Shown in pieces: positions 33,303-42,631 of a DNA stretch of 64,000 bases. The stretch spans positions 1,240,001 to 1,304,000 of the forward strand of contig CALSOO010000004.1 of the NCBI GenBank assembly GCA_943787985.1, read 5' to 3'. Position 1 is the stretch's first letter. Every line of letters starts with the position of its first letter. Under the pieces are notes generated by a model. It ran no database searches and was not told the DNA's origin. It was given only the letters and a program-made list of their open reading frames with translations. The stretch is from an uncultured Paracoccaceae bacterium. GTDB lineage: Bacteria > Pseudomonadota > Alphaproteobacteria > Rhodobacterales > Rhodobacteraceae. The position numbers and the translations under genes are program-made.

Positions 33303-33447
33303 CTTTGTCTGATCAAACGTTTGCCGCTGCGGTCGGGCAAATGTAATAAAAATCACCACATCATCATATTTTCACGCGAAATCGTCGCTGACACTGGGTT
33401 GTCTGCATGTTAAGAATTCGGAAAATCAAAGAGTGGTGGAAGACTTA

Positions 33448-34077
33448 ATGCGAGAAATTTTTCAAACGACAATCCTGAGCGCTGCGCTTGCAGCTGCGTT
33501 GCCGATTGCGGCATGGGCTCAAGAAACCCAAACAACCGAAGAAACAGCCCCTTCCGAAGGCGCGGCTCCTGCGGCCGAGATTGAGTCGCAGCTGAGCCTG
33601 GGCGAAGATGCCAGTGGCCCTCAATTGGGCGAAGCCTACACTCAGGAAGTTCTGGGTGATTGGGAAATGCGTTGCATCAAAACGGACCAGGAAGCAGATC
33701 CTTGCCAGATGTACCAGTTGATGGATGACGGTGACGGCAATGCTGTGGCTGAGTTCTCTATGTTCCGCTTGCCCGATGGTGGCAAAGCCAAAGCAGGCGC
33801 GATTGTTGTTGTTCCGCTTGAGACCGCCTTGCAAGCACAGGTTACGATCAGCGTGGACGGTGCCAATGCGCGCCGCTATCCCTATTCCTTCTGCAACCCA
33901 GTCGGTTGCTATTCCCGCATCGGCTTTACAGAGCCCGAAGTGGCGGGGTTTCGTAAAGGCAACGTGGCCACCATCCAGATCGTTCCGGCCTTGGCGCCAG
34001 ATCAAAAGATCAACCTAACGCTGTCCCTCAAAGGGTTCACAGCCGCTTACAACAAAGCGTCCCAGATCGATCCGTAA
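33448..34077 (+). CDS. Invasion-associated locus B (IalB) family protein
   Basis: 209 residues from the ATG at 33448. A signal peptide ends near residue 23 (AALPIAAWAQE), and an acidic Thr/Glu/Ala linker follows. The IalB domain has GDWEMRCIKTDQEADPCQMY and the Cys pair in SFCNPVGCYSRIGF. The family is periplasmic or outer-membrane associated and common in Alphaproteobacteria, with no established biochemical role in free-living species. Confidence 0.88.
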   Translation: MREIFQTTILSAALAAALPIAAWAQETQTTEETAPSEGAAPAAEIESQLSLGEDASGPQLGEAYTQEVLGDWEMRCIKTDQEADPCQMYQLMDDGDGNAVAEFSMFRLPDGGKAKAGAIVVVPLETALQAQVTISVDGANARRYPYSFCNPVGCYSRIGFTEPEVAGFRKGNVATIQIVPALAPDQKINLTLSLKGFTAAYNKASQIDP

Positions 34078-34098
34078 ATACATCTGACAGATTGCAAC

Positions 34099-34128
34099 AA
34101 GGCCGCGCTGTTACAGTGCGGCCTTTTT
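34099..34128. terminator. Bidirectional terminator between ialB and the KAS gene
   Basis: AAGGCCGC (34099-34106) pairs perfectly with GCGGCCTT (34118-34125) with an 11-base loop. The plus strand continues with a T-run; on the minus strand the upstream AACAAGG gives a weaker tail. The KAS gene stop is 4 bases away. Confidence 0.85.
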
Positions 34129-34131
34129 CGT

Positions 34132-35340
34132 TTAAATGCGGCGCAGTGCGATTACGGCGTTCATACCCCCAAAGGCAAATGCATTGGACAGCACCACATC
34201 CACCGATGCATCACGCGCCTCGTTCGGGACAACATCCAACGCACATTCAGGATCAGGCTCTTGGTACCCGATGGTCGGGGCAATCACACCGTCACGCAGC
34301 GCCATGATGCAGGCCAGCAGTTCAACCGCGCCGGTGCCACCGATCAAATGCCCATGCATGGATTTGGTTGACGAGATCATCAAACGATCTGCATGTGGCC
34401 CGAATACATCCGCAACCGCTGCACATTCGGTTTTGTCGTTGGCCGCTGTGCCGGTGCCATGGGCATTGATATAGCCGACGTCTTCTGCATTTATCCGGGC
34501 GTCTTGCAAAGCGCCTGCCATTGCCCGCGCCGCGCCGTTTTTGGATGGCATCACGATGTCGGAGGCGTCCGAGGACATGGCAAAGCCCGCAACTTCGCAA
34601 AGTACTTCTGCGCTGCGTGCACGGGCGTGTTCATATTCTTCAAACACAAACACCCCTGCCCCTTCGCCTTGTACCATGCCGTTGCGGTTCGCCGAAAACG
34701 GTCGGCAGGCGTCCTTGGACATCACCCGCAGCCCTTCCCACGCTTTGACCCCGCCAAAGCACAACATGGACTCAGAGCCACCTGTGACCATGACGGGCGC
34801 CATGCCTGTGCGCACCATCTGAAAGGCTTGTGCCATTGCGTGATTGGAAGAGGCACAAGCCGTCGACACAGTGAATGACGGACCTTTGAGGTTGTGCTCC
34901 ATCGATACATGGCTGGCGGCCGCATTGTTCATCAGCTTGGGGACCACAAAAGGGTGCACACGGTTTTTGCCGCCCTCATAGACAGAGCGGTAGTTGTCAT
35001 CCCATGTGGAAACCCCTCCACCCGCAGTCCCGAGGACAACACCCGACTTTGCAGCATCCTCTCCGCTGAATGTAATACCTGCTTGATCTATGGCTTCCTT
35101 GGCAGCGGCCAAAGTGAATTGGGTGAACCGGTCATAGAGGCTGATTTGTTGCCGGTTGTAGCGCCCTTCGGCTTCAAAGCCACGGACCTGTCCGCCGATC
35201 TGTATCGACAAGCGTTCGACGTCGCGCAGCTTGAGTGGGCCAATGCCACAGCGGGCCTCGCGCATGGCTTCCATTGTGTCCGCAACGGAATGCCCAAGCG
35301 CGTTGATGGTGCCTGCGCCTGTGATGACAACGCGTTTCAT
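34132..35340 (-). CDS. Beta-ketoacyl-ACP synthase (FabF-like)
   Basis: 402 residues from the ATG at 35340. Condensing-enzyme triad: Cys in STACASSNHAMAQ, His in INAHGTGTAANDKTE, His in KSMHGHLIGGTGA. Typical KAS II length. Together with the dedicated ACP just upstream and lpxD beyond, it probably makes a special fatty acid, for example for lipid A, rather than serving bulk synthesis; the housekeeping fabF is not in this window. Confidence 0.88.
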   Translation of the reverse strand: MKRVVITGAGTINALGHSVADTMEAMREARCGIGPLKLRDVERLSIQIGGQVRGFEAEGRYNRQQISLYDRFTQFTLAAAKEAIDQAGITFSGEDAAKSGVVLGTAGGGVSTWDDNYRSVYEGGKNRVHPFVVPKLMNNAAASHVSMEHNLKGPSFTVSTACASSNHAMAQAFQMVRTGMAPVMVTGGSESMLCFGGVKAWEGLRVMSKDACRPFSANRNGMVQGEGAGVFVFEEYEHARARSAEVLCEVAGFAMSSDASDIVMPSKNGAARAMAGALQDARINAEDVGYINAHGTGTAANDKTECAAVADVFGPHADRLMISSTKSMHGHLIGGTGAVELLACIMALRDGVIAPTIGYQEPDPECALDVVPNEARDASVDVVLSNAFAFGGMNAVIALRRI

Positions 35341-35345
35341 GCCGT

Positions 35346-35606
35346 TCAACCGGTCTTTTCTGCGATCAATCGCTCGATACCGCCTGTGATGGCTTTGACG
35401 TTTGAGATGTCAAAGTCACCTTTGGTGGGTTCATTGGCGTTAAAGGGGACCGTGATGTCAAAGGCCTCTTCGATAGCGAAAATGCACTCAATCAACCCGA
35501 GGCTGTCTATGCCAAGCTCTTCCAATGTGCTGTTTTCGGTGACATCTGACGTTTCCAGCAACGCTTGCTCGGCGATGATTCCGATGACTTTGTCCAAAAT
35601 CGACAT
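35346..35606 (-). CDS. Dedicated acyl carrier protein
   Basis: 86 residues, acidic, four-helix ACP. The phosphopantetheine Ser lies in LGIDSLGLIECIFAIEEAF (DSL motif, about residue 35). It differs from housekeeping AcpP (DSLDTVELVM), pointing to a special-purpose carrier such as those for lipid A very-long-chain acids. Five bases from the KAS start, so cotranscribed. Confidence 0.9.
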   Translation of the reverse strand: MSILDKVIGIIAEQALLETSDVTENSTLEELGIDSLGLIECIFAIEEAFDITVPFNANEPTKGDFDISNVKAITGGIERLIAEKTG

Positions 35607-35636
35607 AGCGATACCCTATTGTTTATTGAGCAAAAA

Positions 35637-36728
35637 TTAGTCTGTCGGCGGGTCTTTGAAAACCGCTTTCTTCAAAGATGCGACATCGCGCAGCATACGG
35701 GGCAAGCGCCGCATGGCTTTGTAGGTCTCGACCTGCTTGTCCATTTGGGTGGCCGGATAGCCAAGCATGACCCGACCCGCGGGCACATTGGAGAGCACTT
35801 TGGTTGCGCCGCCCGTGATCACGCGGTCTCCGATAAAGATATTGTCGCTGATGCCGGTCATTCCGCCCAGCACCACGTTGTTTCCGATCACTGCAGAGCC
35901 CGCAACCGCGACGTGTCCGCAGATCAGACAATCGCGTCCCATGACGACATTGTGGCCAATCTGTGCGAGGTTGTCGAACTTGCACCCGTTGCCGATCACA
36001 GTGTCACGCACGGTGCCATTGTCGATGGTGGCGTTTGCGCCCAGTTCGACGTCATTGCCGATGCGCACCGCGCCCAAAGAATGGATCCGCGCGAATGACT
36101 GCCCTTCGGTGTCGTCTTGTGTCCCCAAGGTTTCACGCACGGATTCAATGCCTGAACGCTCCGGGGTGACAAAGCTGAAGCCGTCCCCGCCCACACGTGC
36201 ACCGGGTTGGGCGACAAACCCATCGCCGATTGTTGCGCGCGCACCGATGCTGACCTGTTCGCGCATAAAGGCATTCGCACCCAAACATGCGTCCTTGCCG
36301 ACAAAGCACTGCGGCCCAATAATGGAGCCTGCACCAATACAAGCGCCTGCGCTGATGACCGTGAGAGGCCCGATAGAAACACCTTCGCCGATTGTGGCCG
36401 TTGGATCGATGACTGCACTTGGGTGAATGCCGGCACCAAACCCCTGGCCTGCATCCATCATCTGCGTCAGGCCGGACATTGCAAAACGAGGGCGATTTGG
36501 AACGATGGCCGCCTCCAGCCCCAGTGCCTCCCAGTCAGCCCCGTCCCAAAGCATTGCGCATTTCGCATCCCCCTTGGCCAAGGCCTCGGCGTATTTGGGA
36601 TTTGTGGCCAAAGCCAGATCGCGCGGCCCCGCATCGGCAGGTTCGCTCACGGCATCGATCAAAAGGTCAACGGCGCCAAAGGCTTGTGCCCCCAGCGCCG
36701 CTGCGATCTCTTTTACTGAATAGCTCAT
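35637..36728 (-). CDS. lpxD: UDP-3-O-acylglucosamine N-acyltransferase
   Basis: 363 residues. N-terminal uridine-binding domain (about 1-95), then a left-handed beta-helix of hexapeptide repeats (IGEGVSIGPLTVISAGACIG and on) with the catalytic His in NLAQIGHNVVMGRDCLICGH. Adds the N-linked acyl chain in lipid A synthesis, in the cytoplasm. It is apart from the usual lpxD-fabZ-lpxA run and instead heads the ACP-KAS pair, so it may be a specialised paralogue. Confidence 0.92.
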   Translation of the reverse strand: MSYSVKEIAAALGAQAFGAVDLLIDAVSEPADAGPRDLALATNPKYAEALAKGDAKCAMLWDGADWEALGLEAAIVPNRPRFAMSGLTQMMDAGQGFGAGIHPSAVIDPTATIGEGVSIGPLTVISAGACIGAGSIIGPQCFVGKDACLGANAFMREQVSIGARATIGDGFVAQPGARVGGDGFSFVTPERSGIESVRETLGTQDDTEGQSFARIHSLGAVRIGNDVELGANATIDNGTVRDTVIGNGCKFDNLAQIGHNVVMGRDCLICGHVAVAGSAVIGNNVVLGGMTGISDNIFIGDRVITGGATKVLSNVPAGRVMLGYPATQMDKQVETYKAMRRLPRMLRDVASLKKAVFKDPPTD

Positions 36729-36779
36729 TTGCGCACTCCTACACGGTGCAGCAACGACCGCTGCGTGTTGGCGCGAGAA

Positions 36780-38387
36780 TTACCCCTGAACGGCGCGCAA
36801 TGCCACCCCTGCTTTGGACAAAGCGTTCCAAATGCGCGCATCCCGGCCATAGATGTCACGACGGTACTGGGTGTGTCCCTTCGCCGTCGTAAAGGCAGTG
36901 CGGTAGATGATGTGCACTGGAACGGGGTCTTTCAGATCAACGCGGGCTTCTTTGCCTGTGGCCAGTTTTGCCTGGAAGAACCCTTTGGGATCGCCAGTTT
37001 GTTTGGCCAGCAATGTGTATGCAAAGTCAAACGGATCAGCCAGACGCACGCACCCGTGGGAATAGGCACGTACTTCGCGCCCGAACAGGTTCTTGGCTGG
37101 GGTGTCGTGCAGATAGATGTTGTAGCGGTTCGGGAACATGAACTTTACCAAGCCCAAAGCGTTGCCTTTGGACGGAGGCTGGCGCATCGCGAAAGGGAAT
37201 GTTTTCTCTGTGTATTTAGAGAAATTCACCTTGCTGCGATTGACCTTGCGGCCCTTGCTGTCCGTGATCTCGATGTGGCGAACTGCATTGGAATTGCGTT
37301 TGAGGGCAGGCAAGTATTCCTTGGTCACAATAGAACGCGGAACATACCAGCTCGGATTGATGACCATGAATTCCATGACGTCGGAAAACTCTGGGGTTGG
37401 ACGGTCATCTTTGTTGGCGCCCACCACAGAGCGGGTTTCAAAAGTGACTTTGTTGCTGTCCATAACCTTGGCCGTAAAGTCCGGGATGTTCACCAGAATG
37501 TGGCGGCGGCCACGCTCTTGATTGAACCAGCGTTCACGTTCCATAGCGACGATAATGGACTGCATCCGCGTTTGTACGGTTTTGTTCATCTCTGTGATCG
37601 TGCCCGGACCCGCGACACCATCGGGCGACAAGCCATGGGCCAACTGGAATTGCTGTACCGCTGATGTCATCGCGTCGTCATACGTCTGCGTGGCACTGCG
37701 TTTCATGAAACCTTGAGCGATCAAACGGTTGCGCATGGCGACAACAGAATTGCCGGACTGACCTGGTTTGAGCGATTTGGCCGGAATTTTCGCACCCCAA
37801 CCGCCTTTTGCCAAAAGCCGCTCCATGCGCAGCTTTTCTTTCATCAACGCGTTGTATTCCATGGTCTTTGGCGCGAGGGCTTTAAAGAAACCGGCTGGTG
37901 AGGATTTGGAAAAGTTTACCAAATACGACGTGCGGTCGCGGTATGGAACCTGACGGACAATGGCGGAATCGATACGGCTTGGAACCAACACGCCAGTTTG
38001 CAAATCACGGGCGTATTGCAAAAACACGCGGCTGATTTCGACTTCCAACTGACCCCGCTCGCGCGGTCCCTTTGCAGCCTTCATCTTGGCTTGAAGTCCG
38101 GCAGCATCGTAACGCGCGGCTGGCAGGCCGTGGTTTGGTGCTGCAGCCAACGCCTTCATCAAGGCGGCACGACGGGAACGATCACGTCCAGTGCGCCCGA
38201 CCCAGATGCTTTTGTAGCCGTTGGCTTGGTAAAACGCAGCAATATCCTTGTCGCGCGCAGCCGCTTCGGCCACCGATTGTTTGAAAGCCGTCACTTGGGC
38301 TTGGGCTGCATTCGGTTGCGCAAAAACTGCAAAAACCATGGCCAGTATTGCCAGTATTGGCATCTGGAATCTCAACATCGACGTCAT
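36780..38387 (-). CDS. L,D-transpeptidase, YcbB/LdtD family
   Basis: 535 residues. Signal peptide (about 1-31, ending NAAQAQ), a scaffold domain, a peptidoglycan-binding domain (VQQFQLAHGLSPDGVAGPGT) and a YkuD catalytic domain with the active-site Cys in YSHGCVRLADPFDFA. Makes 3-3 meso-diaminopimelate cross-links in the periplasm. Divergent from a murein endopeptidase-like gene. Confidence 0.92.
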   Translation of the reverse strand: MTSMLRFQMPILAILAMVFAVFAQPNAAQAQVTAFKQSVAEAAARDKDIAAFYQANGYKSIWVGRTGRDRSRRAALMKALAAAPNHGLPAARYDAAGLQAKMKAAKGPRERGQLEVEISRVFLQYARDLQTGVLVPSRIDSAIVRQVPYRDRTSYLVNFSKSSPAGFFKALAPKTMEYNALMKEKLRMERLLAKGGWGAKIPAKSLKPGQSGNSVVAMRNRLIAQGFMKRSATQTYDDAMTSAVQQFQLAHGLSPDGVAGPGTITEMNKTVQTRMQSIIVAMERERWFNQERGRRHILVNIPDFTAKVMDSNKVTFETRSVVGANKDDRPTPEFSDVMEFMVINPSWYVPRSIVTKEYLPALKRNSNAVRHIEITDSKGRKVNRSKVNFSKYTEKTFPFAMRQPPSKGNALGLVKFMFPNRYNIYLHDTPAKNLFGREVRAYSHGCVRLADPFDFAYTLLAKQTGDPKGFFQAKLATGKEARVDLKDPVPVHIIYRTAFTTAKGHTQYRRDIYGRDARIWNALSKAGVALRAVQG

Positions 38388-38703
38388 ATTCGTCCCCCAC
38401 TCGAGAATTAGTCATCTTAACCGGGCCTTAAAACACCAAATGAGGGCGTTTTGTCTAATCACTTTTGCAATATATTGTGTTTGTGATGCCATCGCACCCT
38501 GCCAATGCTGCTATCGGGACACAAAAAATCGAAGTAATCAAAATTTGCGCAAAAAATCGCCTAAATTTGTCGATACGCAGTGTGTGACAGATTCAACACT
38601 TGGTTCATGATTCGTGATATGACATAAAGTCGTTGCATCTGGGGATGAGATGAACCGCCCGTGTAACATCACGGGCATACAGGCGAACGGGACGACGCTA
38701 AAT
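38388..38703. other. Divergent promoter region, no gene seen
   Basis: About 316 bp between two divergent cell-wall genes. AT-rich, with A-tracts around 38522-38570. It must hold the promoters of both genes, but I could not fix -35/-10 pairs with confidence. An imperfect AAAAC.../...GTTTT hairpin lies near 38432-38454. No ORF with a ribosome site is visible. Confidence 0.4.
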
Positions 38704-39273
38704 ATGACGACACATAGCACACCGGGTTTTACCCGCCGGGCTCTCCTCGGCGCATTTGCAGCGACTACTGTTGTTGCGGCACCTACTTTTTCCAAAGCGG
38801 CAGGCGTTCTGCGCGGGGCTGGCGATATTCGTCGCATCCGTATGTATTCTGGTCGCACTGGCGAGCGGATCGATATGATCTACTGGATCGAAGGCAATTA
38901 TATCAAAGACGCGGTGAAGGAAGTGAACTACTTCATGCGCGACTGGCGCACAGATGGTGTGAAGTCGATGGATTTGCGGACGATCGATATCATGGCCGGA
39001 GCGCACAACCTGTTGGACGTCCAAGAGCCCTATATGCTGTTGTCCGGATACCGCAGCCCGAAAACGAACGCGATGTTGCGTTCACGTTCTGGCGGCGTGG
39101 CCAAAAATTCCCTGCACATGAAAGGCCAAGCGGCCGATTTGCGCCTGAACTCACGTTCCGTTGGACAAATCGCCCGTGCAGCCGCCGCTTGCCGTGGTGG
39201 CGGTGTCGGTCGGTATTCAGGGTCCAACTTTGTCCATATGGATTGCGGCGTTGTTCGCGCATGGGGCAGCTAA
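38704..39273 (+). CDS. DUF882/M15-type murein endopeptidase (MepK-like), Tat-exported
   Basis: 189 residues from the ATG at 38704, which places a twin-arginine signal (GFTRRALLGAFAATTVVA) at the N-terminus; an ATG at 38650 is possible but would bury it. The zinc-peptidase region shows LLSGYRSPKTNAML, HMKGQAADLRL and FVHMDCG. The family includes MepK, which opens 3-3 cross-links made by L,D-transpeptidases, fitting the divergent YcbB gene. Confidence 0.85.
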   Translation: MTTHSTPGFTRRALLGAFAATTVVAAPTFSKAAGVLRGAGDIRRIRMYSGRTGERIDMIYWIEGNYIKDAVKEVNYFMRDWRTDGVKSMDLRTIDIMAGAHNLLDVQEPYMLLSGYRSPKTNAMLRSRSGGVAKNSLHMKGQAADLRLNSRSVGQIARAAAACRGGGVGRYSGSNFVHMDCGVVRAWGS

Positions 39274-39303
39274 GACCCTAACGTTTCTGAACCGGGAAAT
39301 TAT

Positions 39304-39341
39304 AAAAATGAGGCTCCCCAACAGGCGCCTTTTTCATTTTG
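39304..39341 (+). terminator. Terminator between the M15-type gene and tRNA-Arg
   Basis: AGGC (39311-39314) and GCCT (39327-39330) are flanked by AAAATG and CATTTT, giving an extended stem interrupted by a T-tract (39330-39334). Confidence 0.6.
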
Positions 39342-39383
39342 CGATTGCGACCCACTGCAGTGCTGGCCTATATGCAATACAAC

Positions 39384-39460
39384 GGTCCCATAGCTCAGCT
39401 GGATAGAGTGCTCGCCTCCGAAGCGAGAGGTCGCTGGTTCGAATCCAGCTGGGACCACCA
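39384..39460 (+). tRNA. tRNA-Arg (CCG)
   Basis: A 77-nt cloverleaf including an encoded CCA. The acceptor GGTCCCA pairs with TGGGACC. The D-arm is GCTCAGCTGGATAGAGT and the anticodon stem CTCGC/GCGAG encloses the loop CTCCGAA, anticodon CCG (codon CGG). The T-arm is CTGGTTCGAATCCAG. Confidence 0.96.
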
Positions 39461-39505
39461 TTTCCTCGAACGCACTTCCATCGGACCCGTTTGGTGGGGC
39501 CAGGT

Positions 39506-39940
39506 CTAGTCCCGCACAACATAGACCGAACATTTGGCATGGCGCACCACGCGCGCGGCATTGGGCCCGAGAAGGTAGTCAGCCAAATCGGCTTTATGCG
39601 CGCCGACAACGATCAGCGCGGCGTCGGTCGTTTTCGCAAGCTTGAGCACTTCTTCATATGCGCGTCCCGTGGCGATCACATGTCTGACTTTGTCATTCTG
39701 TTCTGCGTCCAGTGCTTTTAGAACGAGGGTGTTCAAATGCTCTTTGGCCTCCACAACCATTTTGTCATGATGCTCCGCGCCGAAGAATGCTCCAACCTGG
39801 CTCATGCCGTAATCAGGCTGCACTGCAATAACATCCAGCTGGGCGCCCTCAAAAGCCGCAAGCTGCGCGGCCTTTTGAATGACTGCGATGTCGTCTTCGC
39901 CATTGCTGACGTCAACGGCGCATAGAACTGGTCGTGTCAT
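39506..39940 (-). CDS. Universal stress protein family protein
   Basis: 144 residues from the ATG at 39940, with AGGAG upstream, overlapping the transporter stop by ATGA. Single USP domain: N-terminal VLCAVDVSNGED and the ATP-binding pattern IVVGAHKADLADYLLGPNAA (GxxG-x9-G-S/A). USP genes coupled to TRAP transporters are known as regulators of transport; that role is likely here. Confidence 0.88.
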   Translation of the reverse strand: MTRPVLCAVDVSNGEDDIAVIQKAAQLAAFEGAQLDVIAVQPDYGMSQVGAFFGAEHHDKMVVEAKEHLNTLVLKALDAEQNDKVRHVIATGRAYEEVLKLAKTTDAALIVVGAHKADLADYLLGPNAARVVRHAKCSVYVVRD

Positions 39941-42543
39941 GCTGGAACTCCTGTTCGAGATATACGGGCGCGTTGCAAGAAGACGATGAGCATCAAGAAC
40001 ATCAACGCAGGAATAAACACCCATTCTTTGGCCATTTGATCTGAAGGCGCTTGGACGGAAGCAATTTGTACCGGATCGTCGCCGTAAAAATCAAAGCTGT
40101 TTAGGCTATTTGCAAAAGGCGACCCAAAGGACGGCTCATCCATTTTTGTTGCGCCGTCTTCTTCCAGCAACAATAGACCGGACGCCGCGAGGCGCTCTTC
40201 TTGTGTCCCTGCTCCGACCGGCAACACCAATGTGGTCTCTTTGGTTTCGCCCGTGTCAAAGTCCGGTCCAGAAACAATCAATCGCAACTCGTCCCCTTCC
40301 GAAGCACTTCCAAGGGCTGTGGCAAAGGCCGCAGGTTCGATCTGCTCAAACGGAGGCTGAAGGCGGTCCATCACGAAATCAGGCCGGAACAGCACAAAGG
40401 CGACCATAACCAACGCGATGCTTTCATAAATGCGGCTTTTGGTCAGGAACCAGCCCATCGTACCCGCCGTAAAGACGAGGATCGCAATGGACGCGGTCAC
40501 AAAGACAAGGATGCCTTGTGTCCAAGTCACGTCAATCAGCAAAAGATCTGTGTTAAAGATGAACACGAACGGCAACGCCACGGTGCGCAGGCTGTAAAAG
40601 AATGCCACAAAGCCGGTCTTGATCGCATCCCCACCTGACACAGCCGCCGCAGCGAAGCTCGCAAGCCCGACGGGCGGCGTCACATCGGCCATGATCCCGA
40701 AGTAAAAGACAAAGAGGTGGACCGCGATCAGTGGCACGATCAATCCGGATTGGGCGCCAAGTTCTACAACCACCCCCGCCATCAATGAGGATACAACGAT
40801 GTAGTTGGCCGTTGTCGGCAAACCCATCCCGAGGATTAACGACAAAAGCCCCACCATCACCAACATCAGGATCAGGTTGCCACCGGAAAGGAATTCAACC
40901 AGATCAGCCATGACTTGGCCCACGCCTGTCAGCGTCACGGTGCCAACAATGACCCCTGCAGTGGCTGTCGCAAGACCAATACCGATCATGTTGCGTGCGC
41001 CGTCGATCAACCCTTGGATCAAATCCCCAACCCCTTGCGTGAAGGAATTCGCCATGTCGCTTTGCCCCCGAAAGACCGCTTTAAGGGGGCGTTGTGTCAG
41101 CAAGATCACGAACAACAGCATCGTTGCCCAGAACGCCGAAAGGCCCGGAGACTTTTGTTCGATCATCAGGAAATAGACCAACACAACAATTGGCAACAAG
41201 AAATAAAGGCCGGATTTGTAGATCTCGCCAACCACAGGCAATTCGACTTCTTCCGCGTTGGGATCATCGGGTTCCAGATCAGGAACCCCGGCGGCGAGCC
41301 AAAGCAAAGCGGCGTAGCCCACGAAGATCAAAACAGACATCACAATGGCCGATGCATCGCCTGCCGCAGCAGAAACCCACCCGACTGGATATTGCACGCC
41401 ATAGCAAAGTGCGGCGAACCCGACAAAAAACGCAGCCATTCCGCCGATGGTCTTGCCCATGGACACAACGCGGTTGCCCAGCGTTGGCATGTTGTTCTTC
41501 ACGGCTTCCAAATGCACGATATAGACAAGGGCGATGTAGGAAATCGTCGCTGGCAAGAAGGCGTGCGTGATTACCTCGACATATGAGATGCCCACATACT
41601 CCACCATCAAGAACGCGGCGGCCCCCATCACGGGTGGCATGATCTGCCCGTTGACAGAGGACGCCACTTCAATAGCGCCTGCTTTCTCGGAAGAGAACCC
41701 GACCCGTTTCATTAGTGGAATGGTGAAGGTGCCTGTTGTCACAACATTTGCGATTGAAGATCCCGAGATCAGGCCCGTTGCAGCAGACCCGACAACAGCG
41801 GCTTTGGCTGGCCCCCCTTTAAGATGACCCAATGCGCCAAATGCCATTTTGATAAAGTAGTTCCCTGCTCCGGCCTTATCCAACAAGGCCCCGAACAACA
41901 CAAAGAGGAACACGAATTTGGTAGAGACGCCCAGTGCGATGCCAAAGACCCCCTCGGATGTGATCCACATGTGGCTCATCGCTTTTTTCAGAGATGCGCC
42001 TTTCCAGCGGATGACATCGGGCACCAATTCGGATGACCCGAAGAAAACATAGCCCAGAAAAATGGTGGCAATGATTGCCATGGCAGGTCCGAGCGCGCGG
42101 CGCGCCCCTTCAAACAAGATCAAAAGCCCTGCGAGCGCGAACCATTTGTCCATGTCATCGGCAAGGCCACCGGCATCCACGATCTTTTGGTAAAAGAAGA
42201 AACCGTACATGGCGATAAAAGCGCCAATCAATCCAAGGCACCAGTCCGCTATCGGAATATGACTGCGGGGGCTCGACTTGAACGCGGGGTATGCCATGAA
42301 GGCAAGAAATACAGCAAAGGCCAGATGGATCTGACGGGAGTTGTTAATGATATCCCCGGGCAGCACGTAATTGGCGAGGGGCGAGGCCAGCAAGACTTGA
42401 AACAAGGACCATACGACCGCTACGACCGCCAGCAATGTGCCAACTGATCCGGCAGGGTCGCGTGCCCCTGCATCAGCGGAACTCACAAGATCCTGGAGCT
42501 CTTCTTCGCTGAGTGCGCGGTTCTGTGATGTGGTCTTGGCCAT
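39937..42543 (-). CDS. TRAP transporter fused permease (DctQM, TAXI type)
   Basis: 868 residues from the ATG at 42543 after AGGGGAC. The N-terminal part is DctQ-like with about four helices. A large DctM domain follows with about 12 helices and the conserved GSSIANVVTTGTFTIPLMKR and GMGLPTTANYIVVSSLMAG. A C-terminal soluble loop and a final helix complete it. It imports an organic acid using a Na+ gradient, with the TAXI binding protein encoded upstream. Confidence 0.92.
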   Translation of the reverse strand: MAKTTSQNRALSEEELQDLVSSADAGARDPAGSVGTLLAVVAVVWSLFQVLLASPLANYVLPGDIINNSRQIHLAFAVFLAFMAYPAFKSSPRSHIPIADWCLGLIGAFIAMYGFFFYQKIVDAGGLADDMDKWFALAGLLILFEGARRALGPAMAIIATIFLGYVFFGSSELVPDVIRWKGASLKKAMSHMWITSEGVFGIALGVSTKFVFLFVLFGALLDKAGAGNYFIKMAFGALGHLKGGPAKAAVVGSAATGLISGSSIANVVTTGTFTIPLMKRVGFSSEKAGAIEVASSVNGQIMPPVMGAAAFLMVEYVGISYVEVITHAFLPATISYIALVYIVHLEAVKNNMPTLGNRVVSMGKTIGGMAAFFVGFAALCYGVQYPVGWVSAAAGDASAIVMSVLIFVGYAALLWLAAGVPDLEPDDPNAEEVELPVVGEIYKSGLYFLLPIVVLVYFLMIEQKSPGLSAFWATMLLFVILLTQRPLKAVFRGQSDMANSFTQGVGDLIQGLIDGARNMIGIGLATATAGVIVGTVTLTGVGQVMADLVEFLSGGNLILMLVMVGLLSLILGMGLPTTANYIVVSSLMAGVVVELGAQSGLIVPLIAVHLFVFYFGIMADVTPPVGLASFAAAAVSGGDAIKTGFVAFFYSLRTVALPFVFIFNTDLLLIDVTWTQGILVFVTASIAILVFTAGTMGWFLTKSRIYESIALVMVAFVLFRPDFVMDRLQPPFEQIEPAAFATALGSASEGDELRLIVSGPDFDTGETKETTLVLPVGAGTQEERLAASGLLLLEEDGATKMDEPSFGSPFANSLNSFDFYGDDPVQIASVQAPSDQMAKEWVFIPALMFLMLIVFLQRARISRTGVPA

Positions 42544-42597
42544 GGTATGTCCCCTAAAGTAGCAGTTTGGACTGCATTTTTTGTTCTGGGTCGTGAT

Positions 42598-42619
42598 GGA
42601 GGGGCATCCCTGCCCCTCC
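42598..42619 (-). promoter_or_regulatory. Hairpin between TAXI binding protein and permease genes
   Basis: GGAGGGGCA (42598-42606) pairs perfectly with TGCCCCTCC (42611-42619), 4-base loop, 12 bases after the binding-protein stop. No T-run follows on the minus strand. It probably stabilises the binding-protein message so that it exceeds the permease. Confidence 0.6.
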
Positions 42620-42631
42620 AAAGATCAAGGC

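Noticed and set aside
36729..37664. 311-codon plus-strand frame
   Set aside because: Antisense to the L,D-transpeptidase gene, whose motifs are intact; no independent start signal.
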